From contig JAAVDV010000005.1 of assembly GCA_014801595.1 (NCBI GenBank), positions 1-11,887 of the forward strand: a stretch of DNA of 11,887 nucleotides, given 5' to 3'. The notes below the pieces were generated by a model. It was not told where the DNA came from. It searched no databases and worked only from the letters and a program-made list of their open reading frames with translations. Each line of letters starts with the position of its first letter. Within the stretch, counting starts at the first letter, position 1. Both the position numbers and the translations under genes were made by a program. Positions 1-7,326 of the stretch are shown in pieces. Source of the DNA: Bacteroides sp. (lineage in GTDB: Bacteria > Bacteroidota > Bacteroidia > Bacteroidales > Muribaculaceae).

Positions 1-1
1 C

Positions 2-1198
2 ATGGATAAGAAGAAACCTCTGATTATACCTGAACTGCGCGAGGAAGTGGCCCTGCGGCTCGACCGTCTGGCCGCCTCCATGCGCGAGGCAGGAATGGAG
101 GCCATGCTGGTGGCCTCCAACGCTAATATTTATTACGCCGCCGGGAGAGTTTTCCGGGGCTATGTGTATATCACCTCCGAGGGGAGGTCTCTGTATTTTG
201 TCATCCGTCCCAACGACTTTGTAGCCGGCGATGACATCGTGATGATCCGCAAACCGGAAAACATCCCGGCAGAACTGGCTAAAAAGGGACTCTCCCTTCC
301 CGCCAATCTCGGTCTGGAACTCGACACGCTCCCCTACAGCGACGTGATGCGTCTCTCGAAGGCATTCCCGGAATCCGGGATCAGCAACGCTTCCCCGTTG
401 CTGCGTCAGGCCCGGCAGGTGAAGACCGACTACGAAATCAACCTCATGAAAGAGGATGGATTGCATCAGGCAGCGGTCTATCATAAAATAAGCCGTCTAT
501 ACAAGCGTGATATGACGGATGTGGAATTCCAGATCGAGATTGAGCGTGTGCTTCGACTGGAGGGTAGCCTGGGATTCCTGCGTGTATCGGGTCAGCTGAT
601 GGAGATCAATATGGGCTCCGTCATCGCCGGAGACAATGCCGACACGCCTGCTCCCTACGACTTCGCCATGGGTGGCGGAGGTGTCAGCCCGGCGCTGCCC
701 GGTGGCGCCGACGGGGAAATCATGCACGTCGGGGAGACCGTGATGGTCGACGTCAACGGCTGCTTCAACGGTTATCAGACCGATATGACGCGCGTCTGGC
801 GGCTCGGCGATGTCAGCGACCTCGCCGTCAAGGCCCATGACTGCTCGCGCCGCATACTGCATGAGCTGGAGCGGATGGCACTCCCCGGCACAGAAGTATG
901 CGCCCTCTACCGCAGAGCCGAGGAGATCGTGGCCGAGGAGGGTCTGCAGGCTTACTTCATGGGGCATCGGCAACAGGCGGCTTTCATTGGCCACGGCGTC
1001 GGCATAGAGCTCAACGAGACACCCGCTATAACGCCGCGCTGCAAGGATCTGCTCAAGGAGAACATGACACTGGCCATAGAGCCGAAATTCGTCATCCCCG
1101 GAGTGGGTGCCGTCGGCATCGAGAACACATATGTCGTGCGCCCTGATGGACTTGAGTGTATCACCCCGTTCCCGGAGGAGATGCAGGATTTGCTATAA
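2..1198 (+). CDS. M24 family Xaa-Pro-type aminopeptidase
   Basis: This 398-residue protein has the two-domain layout of prolidase/aminopeptidase P enzymes, which remove N-terminal residues preceding proline using two metal ions. Residues 1-135 are the creatinase-like N-terminal domain, with the stretch SNANIYYAAG typical of the family. Residues 140-398 are the pita-bread catalytic domain. All five metal ligands are visible: D250 and D261 (in VDVNG and QTDMTR), H331 (GHGVGIELNE), E360 (AIEPKF) and E374 (GIENTY). A cytoplasmic role in peptide turnover is inferred from the family and from the absence of a signal peptide. The ATG is the second base of the window, so the upstream region cannot be read and a longer N-terminus is possible, although the start fits the domain boundary. 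The CCA-transferase gene follows after 15 bases in the same direction, so the two may be co-transcribed. The exact substrate is not readable from sequence. Confidence 0.93.
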   Translation: MDKKKPLIIPELREEVALRLDRLAASMREAGMEAMLVASNANIYYAAGRVFRGYVYITSEGRSLYFVIRPNDFVAGDDIVMIRKPENIPAELAKKGLSLPANLGLELDTLPYSDVMRLSKAFPESGISNASPLLRQARQVKTDYEINLMKEDGLHQAAVYHKISRLYKRDMTDVEFQIEIERVLRLEGSLGFLRVSGQLMEINMGSVIAGDNADTPAPYDFAMGGGGVSPALPGGADGEIMHVGETVMVDVNGCFNGYQTDMTRVWRLGDVSDLAVKAHDCSRRILHELERMALPGTEVCALYRRAEEIVAEEGLQAYFMGHRQQAAFIGHGVGIELNETPAITPRCKDLLKENMTLAIEPKFVIPGVGAVGIENTYVVRPDGLECITPFPEEMQDLL

Positions 1199-1213
1199 TT
1201 ATTAGTCCTATTG

Positions 1214-2671
1214 ATGAATCTTAAGGAAAGACTGACAGCCCCGGCTTTCAAGCTCGTGGGCGAGGCGGCTGATACCCTCGGCCGCGAGGCATACGTGGTC
1301 GGCGGTTACGTCCGCGACCTGTTTCTGAACCGTCCCTCGAAGGACGTTGACTTCGTCACGGTCGGCAGCGGCATTGAGCTGGCTGAGGCCGTGGCCGCGC
1401 GTATCCGTAAGGTGAGCGGTCGTAAGCCGCGACTTGCGGTCTACGCCAACTACGGCACCGCACAGCTCCATCACCGGGAGCTGGAACTTGAATTCGTCGG
1501 CGCGCGCCGCGAATCATATCATCGCGAGAGCCGCAATCCGATTGTGGAAGATGGCACGCTTGACGATGACATGCGTCGGCGCGACTTTACGGTCAACGCT
1601 ATGGCTCTATGTGTCAACGCCGACAGATTTGGCGAACTCGTCGACCCCTTTGACGGGGTGGGGGACATCGAGCGGCGGATCATACGCACTCCTCTCGACC
1701 CCGACATCACCTTCTCCGATGATCCGTTGCGCATGATGCGGGCAATCCGGTTCGCCACCCAACTGGGATTCTTCATAGAGCCCGATACCTTCGAGGCCAT
1801 AAAACGTAACGCTGACCGGATAAAGATAATCTCCAAGGAGCGAATCAACGACGAACTCGGCAAGATCATCCGCTCCCGAAAGCCCTCCACCGGGTTCAAG
1901 CTACTTGACATGTCGGGGCTTCTCGAGATAATATTCCCCGAACTATGTGCGCTCAAGGGGGTCGAGACTCAAGAGGGGCGCGGGCATAAGGACAACTTTC
2001 TTCACACTCTCAAGGTGCTCGACAATGTCGCCGAGAAGAGTGACGATGAATGGCTGCGTTGGTCGGCGCTGCTGCACGATATCGCCAAGCCGGTGGTGAA
2101 ACGCTACGATCCCAAACTCGGGTGGACATTCCATAATCACAACTTCATCGGAGAGAAGATGATTCCGCGCATATTCCGCCGGATGAAACTGCCTCTCAAC
2201 GAGAAGATGAAATTCGTGGCCAAGATGGTCGGGCTGCACATGCGACCGCAGTCGGTGGCCGATGCCGGTGTGAGCGACAGCGGGGTGCGCCGGCTCATCA
2301 CTGACGCCGGGGATGACATAGAATCCCTCATGCTCCTTTGCGAGGCCGACATCACATCGAAGATACCGGAGAAAGTCAAGCGTCAGCTGGCGGGTTTCAA
2401 GGCCCTGCGTCAGCGGATGGATGAGATCAATGCCGCCGACGACTATCGCAACTGGAAGAACCCTGTTGACGGCTACGAGGTCATGCAGCGTTACGGGCTC
2501 CCACCGTGCGAGAAAGTGTCCCGATGCAAGGAGGCCGTGAAGGAGGCTATCTTCGATGGGGTGATTCCCAATGACCACGATACAGCCGTCGAATGGCTCG
2601 ACCGATGGGTGGCTGCCGGGAATCTTGAAAAGGAGACTCCGAAAGGAGAGTGCGGAACTATAAATTGTTAA
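1214..2671 (+). CDS. cca: CCA tRNA nucleotidyltransferase with HD domain
   Basis: This class II nucleotidyltransferase adds or repairs the 3' CCA end of tRNAs. The head domain carries the GGYVRD motif at residues 30-35, the metal-binding pair D44/D46 (KDVDF), the RRDFTVNAMA motif around D124, and DDPLRMMRAIRF from residue 169. A C-terminal HD phosphohydrolase-type domain follows, with HD at 288-289 (ALLHDIAKP) and upstream histidines (HKDNFLHTL). Such a domain is common in bacterial CCA enzymes and can give phosphatase or phosphodiesterase activity. The protein is 485 residues from the ATG at 1214. A TTG codon lies directly before it in frame, but ATG is the more plausible start. The gene follows the peptidase gene with no visible promoter between them, so read-through from upstream is likely. 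Strict separation from a poly(A) polymerase needs family comparison, but Bacteroidetes proteins of this layout are normally CCA enzymes. Confidence 0.93.
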   Translation: MNLKERLTAPAFKLVGEAADTLGREAYVVGGYVRDLFLNRPSKDVDFVTVGSGIELAEAVAARIRKVSGRKPRLAVYANYGTAQLHHRELELEFVGARRESYHRESRNPIVEDGTLDDDMRRRDFTVNAMALCVNADRFGELVDPFDGVGDIERRIIRTPLDPDITFSDDPLRMMRAIRFATQLGFFIEPDTFEAIKRNADRIKIISKERINDELGKIIRSRKPSTGFKLLDMSGLLEIIFPELCALKGVETQEGRGHKDNFLHTLKVLDNVAEKSDDEWLRWSALLHDIAKPVVKRYDPKLGWTFHNHNFIGEKMIPRIFRRMKLPLNEKMKFVAKMVGLHMRPQSVADAGVSDSGVRRLITDAGDDIESLMLLCEADITSKIPEKVKRQLAGFKALRQRMDEINAADDYRNWKNPVDGYEVMQRYGLPPCEKVSRCKEAVKEAIFDGVIPNDHDTAVEWLDRWVAAGNLEKETPKGECGTINC

Positions 2672-2686
2672 AAAATCGGCAGATAG

Positions 2687-2718
2687 TTTGTGTAACCAAC
2701 GGAAAATGACTATCTTTG
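2687..2718 (+). promoter_or_regulatory. Bacteroidetes-type promoter for the PpiD-like gene
   Basis: The -33 box TTTG (2687-2690) and the -7 box TATCTTTG (2711-2718) are separated by 20 bases. This matches the Bacteroidetes housekeeping sigma consensus TTTG-N19-21-TAnnTTTG. It starts 16 bases after the CCA-transferase stop codon. Transcription would begin near 2724 and leave a leader of roughly 100 bases before the ATG at 2824. Confidence 0.8.
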
Positions 2719-2728
2719 CCCGATAATA

Positions 2729-2754
2729 GCGCCCACCGGCGACGGGGAGGGCGC
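2729..2754 (+). other. GC-rich hairpin in the leader of the PpiD-like gene
   Basis: GCGCCC (2729-2734) can pair with GGGCGC (2749-2754) across a 14-base loop, placed just after the expected transcription start. It is followed by an AT-rich unstructured stretch up to the start codon. It may stabilise the 5' end of the mRNA. No T-run follows, so it is not a convincing terminator, and no known riboswitch is recognised. Confidence 0.35.
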
Positions 2755-2823
2755 GCGCATACGTGTAATCAATAATAATAACAGCTATAATATCAGGCTC
2801 TTAACAGAGTTATCAACGACAAA

Positions 2824-4962
2824 ATGGCAACATTAGAGAAAATCAGAAGCAAATCAGTGTTCCTGCTGGTGGTGATTTTCGTGGCCCTTCTGGCTTTTAT
2901 CCTGGGCGACGCCATCACCAACGGACGCAATCTGTTCGGCAACCACACCACCGTGGCCAAGGTGGGAGGCGACAAGATCGACTATCTCGACTATCAGCGC
3001 AAGCGTGAGGAGTTGAGCCGCCAGCTTGAGGAGGCCCGCCGTCAGAATCCGGCCCAGTATGCAAATTTCGACGTGCAGCTCATGCCGCAGATCGCCCTCA
3101 ACCAGCTCATCACCGAGAAACTTCTCTCGGAGGCTGTGAAGAACATGGGCATCACCACTTCCCCGGAGATGCTTCGTCGCTATATGCTTGAAAATCCCCA
3201 GCCTTCCGCAGAGCAGATGGCCATCGTGCGCCAGCTGCAGGCTCTCAATGTCAACGTGACATCAATGGCGCAGGCTCACGATGTGATTTTCAATCCCAAG
3301 CGCAATAACCTCACTCAGGCTCAGGTGGAGCCGCTTCAGCGCGCATGGCTCGCTCTTGAGAATGAGGCGTCGGCCCGTCTGGCCGAGCAGACCTATGCCA
3401 TGTTGCTCAGCGGCGCAATGCAGCCCAACGAACTCGATAAGAAAGCTCTCTACAACGACTTCATCGAGCTCTCCCAGGTGCAGCTTGCTTTCCGCCCCTA
3501 CGGACAGCTCGACGAGAAGGAGTATCCCGTCAGCGACGCCGAGCTGAAAGCGGCTTATGACGCCGATAAATCCCGCTATAAAGTTGAAGAGCCGACCAAG
3601 GAAATCTCTTTCCTCTCCGTCAATATAGCTCCCTCCGAGGCTGACCGCGCGGCAGCATCGAAGCTCGCAGCCGCCACCGCTTCCGCTCTGCGTGACAGCG
3701 CCGGCACTCTGACCCGCGACCTCCGCAAGGAGGGTATCGCCGTCGAGAAGCGCACTCTGCGTGGCTCCGACCTCCCCGGAGGTGCCCTCCGCACATTCGT
3801 AACTTCCGCTCCCCGTGACAGTGTCAGCGTGGTCAGCGACAATATGCGCGGATTCACCGTCGTGAAGATGGGACGCAAGTACACGGAGGTGGATTCCGTG
3901 CAGCTCAACCTCGTGCAGGTTGCCGGCGCGACTCTCCCCGACAAGGTGCTTGCCCGTCTCAACAGCGGTCTGGCCGTGGATTCGCTCGCAAGCGTCTTCA
4001 AGACCGACAGCGTCATGGCACAGACCGAGCAGTGGATCACTCTCTACGACAACAAGGGTAAGACCGAGCAGCTCCCCCAGAGCCAGATCGACTCCCTCAA
4101 GAATGCCGGTGGCCGTTACATCAAGCTGATGTCGACACCTGAGGGTGCGCTCCTCGCCCAGCTTGCCAAGCAGAGCCCCGCGAAGGAGATCTACGAGTAT
4201 CAGGTAGTGGAGTATGCCCTGCATCCCTCCGCCAAGACAATCAACGATGCTACGGAGAAACTTGAGAAGTTCCTGGCCTCCAACAATACCGCCGCCAAGT
4301 TCCGCGAAAACGCCGGCAAGGAGGGTTACAACCTTCAGACTTTCGCATTGACGCAGAGCTCCGACGCTGTTCCCCGCATGGCCGGTTACAATATGTACTA
4401 TCCCGACAGCCGTCAGGTCGTTCGTTGGGTTATGATCGATGGCAAACCCGGTGAGGTATCGAAGATTTATGAGTCGAAGGAGGCAGCCTCTCCCGCTCTC
4501 TATGTAGCCGCCGTCAACAGCGAATACTCCGATTATGTGCCCCTGAGCAACGCCGATGTGAAGCGTGCTCTCACAGAGCAGGTGCGCCGTTCTAAGGCCG
4601 GTGATGCAGAGATTAAGAAGTATCAGGGGAAAGCCTCTGATATCGCCACACTGGCATCCGCTATGGGAGTTGAACCCAGAGATCTTCCCCAGTTCCGTTT
4701 CTCGGCCCGTTCAGGAGTCAACGATCAGAAGGTGATGGGCCAGATAGCCGGTTCGAAGAGCGGCAAGAAGGTAATCCTCGTGAAGGGTGACGACGGTATC
4801 TACGGTTACGTGGTCAACGGTAACACTAAGGAGGACTTCAAATATGATGACGCCACTTACCAGCGTCAGTATCAGCAGCTCTTCCAGCCCAATATGGAGC
4901 AGATGCTCCGTGGCTCCAAGAAGGTTGAGAACAATGCTTATAAGTTTGAGGCAGGCGAGTAA
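2824..4962 (+). CDS. PpiD/SurA-like membrane-anchored periplasmic peptidyl-prolyl isomerase
   Basis: This 712-residue protein has one N-terminal membrane segment at about residues 13-31 (VFLLVVIFVALLAFILGDAI), preceded by basic residues. That topology would place the rest in the periplasm. A SurA-N/PpiD-like helical region follows (about 40-200), with many charged and glutamine-rich helices. A parvulin-like segment comes next (about 255-370), ending in GFTVVKMGRKY, and a further mixed region runs to the C-terminus. The family acts as a chaperone for proteins emerging from the Sec translocon and for outer-membrane proteins. The parvulin motifs are only weakly recognisable, so catalytic isomerase activity is uncertain and a chaperone-only role is possible. 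The gene has its own promoter upstream and a strong hairpin terminator downstream, so it appears to be a single-gene unit. Its GC-rich codon use is like that of the two upstream housekeeping genes. The name is from domain layout and Bacteroidetes precedent, not from close identity to E. coli PpiD. Confidence 0.85.
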   Translation: MATLEKIRSKSVFLLVVIFVALLAFILGDAITNGRNLFGNHTTVAKVGGDKIDYLDYQRKREELSRQLEEARRQNPAQYANFDVQLMPQIALNQLITEKLLSEAVKNMGITTSPEMLRRYMLENPQPSAEQMAIVRQLQALNVNVTSMAQAHDVIFNPKRNNLTQAQVEPLQRAWLALENEASARLAEQTYAMLLSGAMQPNELDKKALYNDFIELSQVQLAFRPYGQLDEKEYPVSDAELKAAYDADKSRYKVEEPTKEISFLSVNIAPSEADRAAASKLAAATASALRDSAGTLTRDLRKEGIAVEKRTLRGSDLPGGALRTFVTSAPRDSVSVVSDNMRGFTVVKMGRKYTEVDSVQLNLVQVAGATLPDKVLARLNSGLAVDSLASVFKTDSVMAQTEQWITLYDNKGKTEQLPQSQIDSLKNAGGRYIKLMSTPEGALLAQLAKQSPAKEIYEYQVVEYALHPSAKTINDATEKLEKFLASNNTAAKFRENAGKEGYNLQTFALTQSSDAVPRMAGYNMYYPDSRQVVRWVMIDGKPGEVSKIYESKEAASPALYVAAVNSEYSDYVPLSNADVKRALTEQVRRSKAGDAEIKKYQGKASDIATLASAMGVEPRDLPQFRFSARSGVNDQKVMGQIAGSKSGKKVILVKGDDGIYGYVVNGNTKEDFKYDDATYQRQYQQLFQPNMEQMLRGSKKVENNAYKFEAGE

Positions 4963-4989
4963 TCGCAGCCCCGGACCTACATATCTATC

Positions 4990-5026
4990 GGACGTCGCCC
5001 GTTTCGGGTGGCGTCCGTTTCTTTTC
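4990..5026 (+). terminator. Rho-independent terminator after the PpiD-like gene
   Basis: A 12-base-pair stem (4990-5001 with 5005-5016, two G-U pairs) closes a TTT loop and is followed by GTTTCTTTTC. It starts 27 bases after the stop codon. Stem, tight loop and T-rich tail all fit an intrinsic terminator. Confidence 0.85.
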
Positions 5027-5238
5027 TCCATAGACCATGGGGGCCGGATGAGCGGGAGGTTCTCCATAGACCATAGGCCATAGGACCATGGGGTCGGGTG
5101 AGCAGCGGGGGGTTGTCCATAGACCATAGGCCATAGGACCATGGGGTCGGGTGTGCAGCGGGGGGGGCTCCAGGGACCAGAGGCCATAGGGCCATAGAAA
5201 AATATTACGCTGGAACGATGGGATGATGGTCTATGGAG
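5026..5238 (+). repeat. Degenerate tandem repeat (53-base period) with a flanking inverted copy
   Basis: Units begin with TCCATAGACC or a close variant at 5027 (short, lacking an internal segment of about 16 bases), 5063, 5116 and 5169 (decayed). The starts at 5063, 5116 and 5169 are exactly 53 bases apart. Each unit contains a run of heptamer-like words (CCATAGA, CCATAGG, CCATAGGA, CCATGGGG) followed by a G-rich part such as GTCGGGTGAGCAGCGGGG. The 13-mer CTCCATAGACCAT at 5026 and 5062 recurs in inverted form at 5226-5238, next to the regulator promoter. The reading frames across it encode only repetitive low-complexity peptide and are not genes. It could be a variable-number repeat, a remnant of a small mobile repeat family, or a protein-binding array. 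The sequence alone does not decide. Confidence 0.8.
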
Positions 5239-5256
5239 TACCTGTTGGAGTGGCTG

Positions 5257-5287
5257 TTGCAAATATGGGATTTTATGGCTAACTTTA
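5257..5287 (+). promoter_or_regulatory. Probable promoter of the membrane regulator gene
   Basis: TTG at 5257-5259 and TAACTTTA at 5280-5287 are separated by 20 bases. They match the Bacteroidetes -33/-7 layout except that the last base of the -7 box is A instead of G. The predicted transcription start near 5294 lies downstream of the ATG at 5233, which supports choosing the ATG at 5317 as the real start. Confidence 0.55.
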
Positions 5288-5316
5288 TGCTCTGTTTAAT
5301 ACGTACAGGTTGCATA

Positions 5317-7092
5317 ATGCGAAATATCGTTCTTCACATACATATTTTTCTCGCCGTCGCGCTGATCGCGTTGGTTTCCGGTGGTTGTCGTGATCGCCAT
5401 GCGGCGGAGCTGCTTGTCCGTGCCGACGGCGTGATGGAGGAGACACCCGATTCTGCCCGGACATTACTTGCCGACATCGATTCCACCCGTCTGCGTGGGG
5501 CAGACCTCGCTCTCTACGCCGTCCTCGATGCCCAGTCACGCCATAAACTGAACATGGAAGCATCTTCCGATACCCTGCTCAACATCGCCGTAGACCATTA
5601 CATCGCCCACGGCCCCGACTCTCTCCTGATGAAAGCCCTCTTCTATCGCGCCGTCGGGTATAAACAAGCTGAAGAAACTCAGAAATCCTCAATGGATGCT
5701 ATATTTGCGTGGGAAGTTGCAACCGAAACAACTAATCATTATTGGAAAGCAAAATCTGCAGAACTTCTTGCCGATATTAATCGATCTACCGCAAATGCGG
5801 TAGAAGAGATGTATTGGCGGGGTTTGGCTGCATCTGAATATGAAATTTCGGGACATAGGGCAAGTCATCTGTTTTCATTATGTGATCTTGCGATTCCGAT
5901 GGCTAATCAAGGGGATATCTCAAAGGCCCTCCGTTTCTTAGACAGCATATATTCCCCCATCAGATCTTTTGATTCACATTCATTGGAAACATATTATTAT
6001 GAAGTGGCTATTCCGGTGATAGCTGTTCATGGTAGTATGGAGACAGGTCGTGAATATTTAAACAGGCTAAAGGTTTTATACGAGGATTCTCTTCCTCTAC
6101 AATATGAAATTTATAATGCTCATCTTTTTCTGAGACAAAAAGATCATACACGTGCTTTAGAATGTATTTCCAGAGTGCGTCCATGCCTAAATGATTTGAG
6201 TGATACTCTACTATATTGGAACGAAAATATGGCTTTATATTCAGATATGGAAGACTATCGCAAAGCTTTTGCATATGCAGATAGTCTGACTACTGGACAA
6301 TATGCCATGTTCCAAAATGCAATGGCACAGCCGGATGTGTCAGTACAAAGGAACTTTTATCAACAACGATATAATATAAAGCACGAAGAAGTCAGACATA
6401 ACAAAAATAAATTCTTTGTTATTTGTGTAATTCTTTTCTTATTAATAATAGCTGTAGTATTATTGGCTCATTTTTCTCGGAGACAGATAAAGAAAAAAAT
6501 TAAATCCCAGATGGAAGAGGTATATGAGCTGCAGCAACACATGCAGGATCAAGAAAGAATTAACAGGATGCTTAACGATGGATTGGCTTCAAGAGAACAA
6601 CTCCATCAAGAGAATCTTATGGCTCTTGATCATTCCCAACATGAAAATGAAGAATTAAAACAGCGATTGAATCTTCAAATTGAGACCCAGACATTATTAT
6701 ATAGGGATAAATGGGAAGTGCTCAATCGCCTTTGCAAGGAATTTCATGAAATCAACGAAGATGACAAAGAATATAAATACCGGTTAAATAAGATACGAAA
6801 ATATCTGGAATCTCTTCGAAGTCCCAGAAATAAAAAGGAGATTGAAGAGGCGGTAAACAAGTATATGAATAATCTGGTTCTTAGATTGCGAGAACAATGC
6901 CCATTCTTGGAGGAGACGGAAGTGGAATATCTAACTCTACTTTATGCAGGGTTCAGTGCAAAGACAATTGCGTTCTTTACCAATATTGGGGTTAAGTATT
7001 TTTACACCCGGAGAGAAAGGATTGAGAAAAAACTTAATAATTCAAATGCAATAGATAAGGAAGAATTTATAAGAAAGCTTCGAGAGAGCTGA
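5317..7092 (+). CDS. Membrane-spanning TPR/coiled-coil/HTH transcriptional regulator
   Basis: This 591-residue protein belongs to a Bacteroidetes group of one-component regulators anchored in the inner membrane. Residues 1-24 are a signal sequence ending at a relaxed lipobox (SGGC). Residues about 25-350 are a tetratricopeptide-like sensor region that starts with a typical segment (TPDSARTLLADIDST) and should lie in the periplasm. A membrane helix starts at F366 (FFVICVILFLLIIAVVLLAH). It is followed by a basic stop and a long coiled coil (about 390-500). The C-terminus (about 520-591) is a LuxR-like helix-turn-helix, with LTLLYAGFSAKTIAFF followed by YTRRERIEKKL. The family is thought to relay a periplasmic signal to DNA. 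Placement directly upstream of the DUF3244/peptide/maturase genes suggests it controls them; that is an inference. The frame is open from an ATG at 5233, but that codon lies in the inverted repeat and upstream of the likely promoter, and the 28 extra residues would bury the signal sequence. Codon use turns from GC-rich to AT-rich near base 5660. Confidence 0.85.
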   Translation: MRNIVLHIHIFLAVALIALVSGGCRDRHAAELLVRADGVMEETPDSARTLLADIDSTRLRGADLALYAVLDAQSRHKLNMEASSDTLLNIAVDHYIAHGPDSLLMKALFYRAVGYKQAEETQKSSMDAIFAWEVATETTNHYWKAKSAELLADINRSTANAVEEMYWRGLAASEYEISGHRASHLFSLCDLAIPMANQGDISKALRFLDSIYSPIRSFDSHSLETYYYEVAIPVIAVHGSMETGREYLNRLKVLYEDSLPLQYEIYNAHLFLRQKDHTRALECISRVRPCLNDLSDTLLYWNENMALYSDMEDYRKAFAYADSLTTGQYAMFQNAMAQPDVSVQRNFYQQRYNIKHEEVRHNKNKFFVICVILFLLIIAVVLLAHFSRRQIKKKIKSQMEEVYELQQHMQDQERINRMLNDGLASREQLHQENLMALDHSQHENEELKQRLNLQIETQTLLYRDKWEVLNRLCKEFHEINEDDKEYKYRLNKIRKYLESLRSPRNKKEIEEAVNKYMNNLVLRLREQCPFLEETEVEYLTLLYAGFSAKTIAFFTNIGVKYFYTRRERIEKKLNNSNAIDKEEFIRKLRES

Positions 7093-7172
7093 ATTATAGA
7101 AGTTAAATCTTCTTCATAAGGTGTGATTTGCTAATTTTAACTTATTGAGATATAAAGAAATATAATACGGCC

Positions 7173-7209
7173 AGAGGGTGAAGAAAAATAAAATTTTTCT
7201 TCACCCTCT
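7173..7209 (+). terminator. Perfect 16-bp hairpin between regulator and peptide operon
   Basis: AGAGGGTGAAGAAAAA (7173-7188) pairs perfectly with 7194-7209 around a TAAAA loop. It begins 80 bases after the regulator stop codon and 61 bases before the next promoter. No T-run follows the stem (AAGTGTATG). The only T-run is in the 3' arm near the loop, so termination is plausible but not textbook. Being symmetrical, it could also act on the opposite strand or serve as a structural RNA or protein-binding element. The rest of the 234-base gap (7093-7326) shows only AT-rich sequence and the promoter. Confidence 0.55.
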
Positions 7210-7269
7210 AAGTGTATGATTATATGGATATTATAAGTAAAGATGAGGAATAAAAATTAAATAAGAATA

Positions 7270-7301
7270 CTTGTTTTGAAGGTTTTTTAAAGTTAAATTT
7301 G
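7270..7301 (+). promoter_or_regulatory. Bacteroidetes-type promoter of the peptide operon
   Basis: CTTG (7270-7273) and TAAATTTG (7294-7301) are 20 bases apart. The -7 box is a full match to TAnnTTTG and the -33 box matches three of four bases. Transcription would begin around 7307 and give a short leader of about 20 bases before the ATG at 7327. A T-rich stretch lies between the boxes. The weaker -33 box would suit activation by the neighbouring HTH regulator, which is an inference. Confidence 0.7.
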
Positions 7302-7326
7302 CCGCCATAACCAAACATTTATACTT

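Noticed and set aside
3262..4224. Long minus-strand open frame (320 codons) inside the PpiD-like gene
   Set aside because: It is a shadow of GC-rich codon use in the plus-strand gene, with no recognisable domain and no promoter. The plus-strand protein is clearly real.
5026..5238. CRISPR array
   Set aside because: The repeated part makes up nearly the whole 53-base unit, there are no unique spacers of even length, and there are no cas genes nearby.
4977..5262. Open frames on the minus strand and a plus-strand frame across the repeat array, encoding repeated Trp/Pro/Gly-rich peptide
   Set aside because: They arise from the tandem repeat, overlap the PpiD-like gene end and the terminator, and show no promoter or protein-family features.
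5233..5316. Upstream in-frame ATG that would lengthen the regulator by 28 residues
   Set aside because: It lies inside the inverted repeat copy and upstream of the predicted transcription start, and would place a second hydrophobic stretch before a good signal sequence. The ATG at 5317 fits better.
7275..7301. TTTG at 7275-7278 as the -33 box of the operon promoter
   Set aside because: It leaves only 15 bases to the -7 box. The TTG at 7271-7273 gives the normal 20-base spacing.
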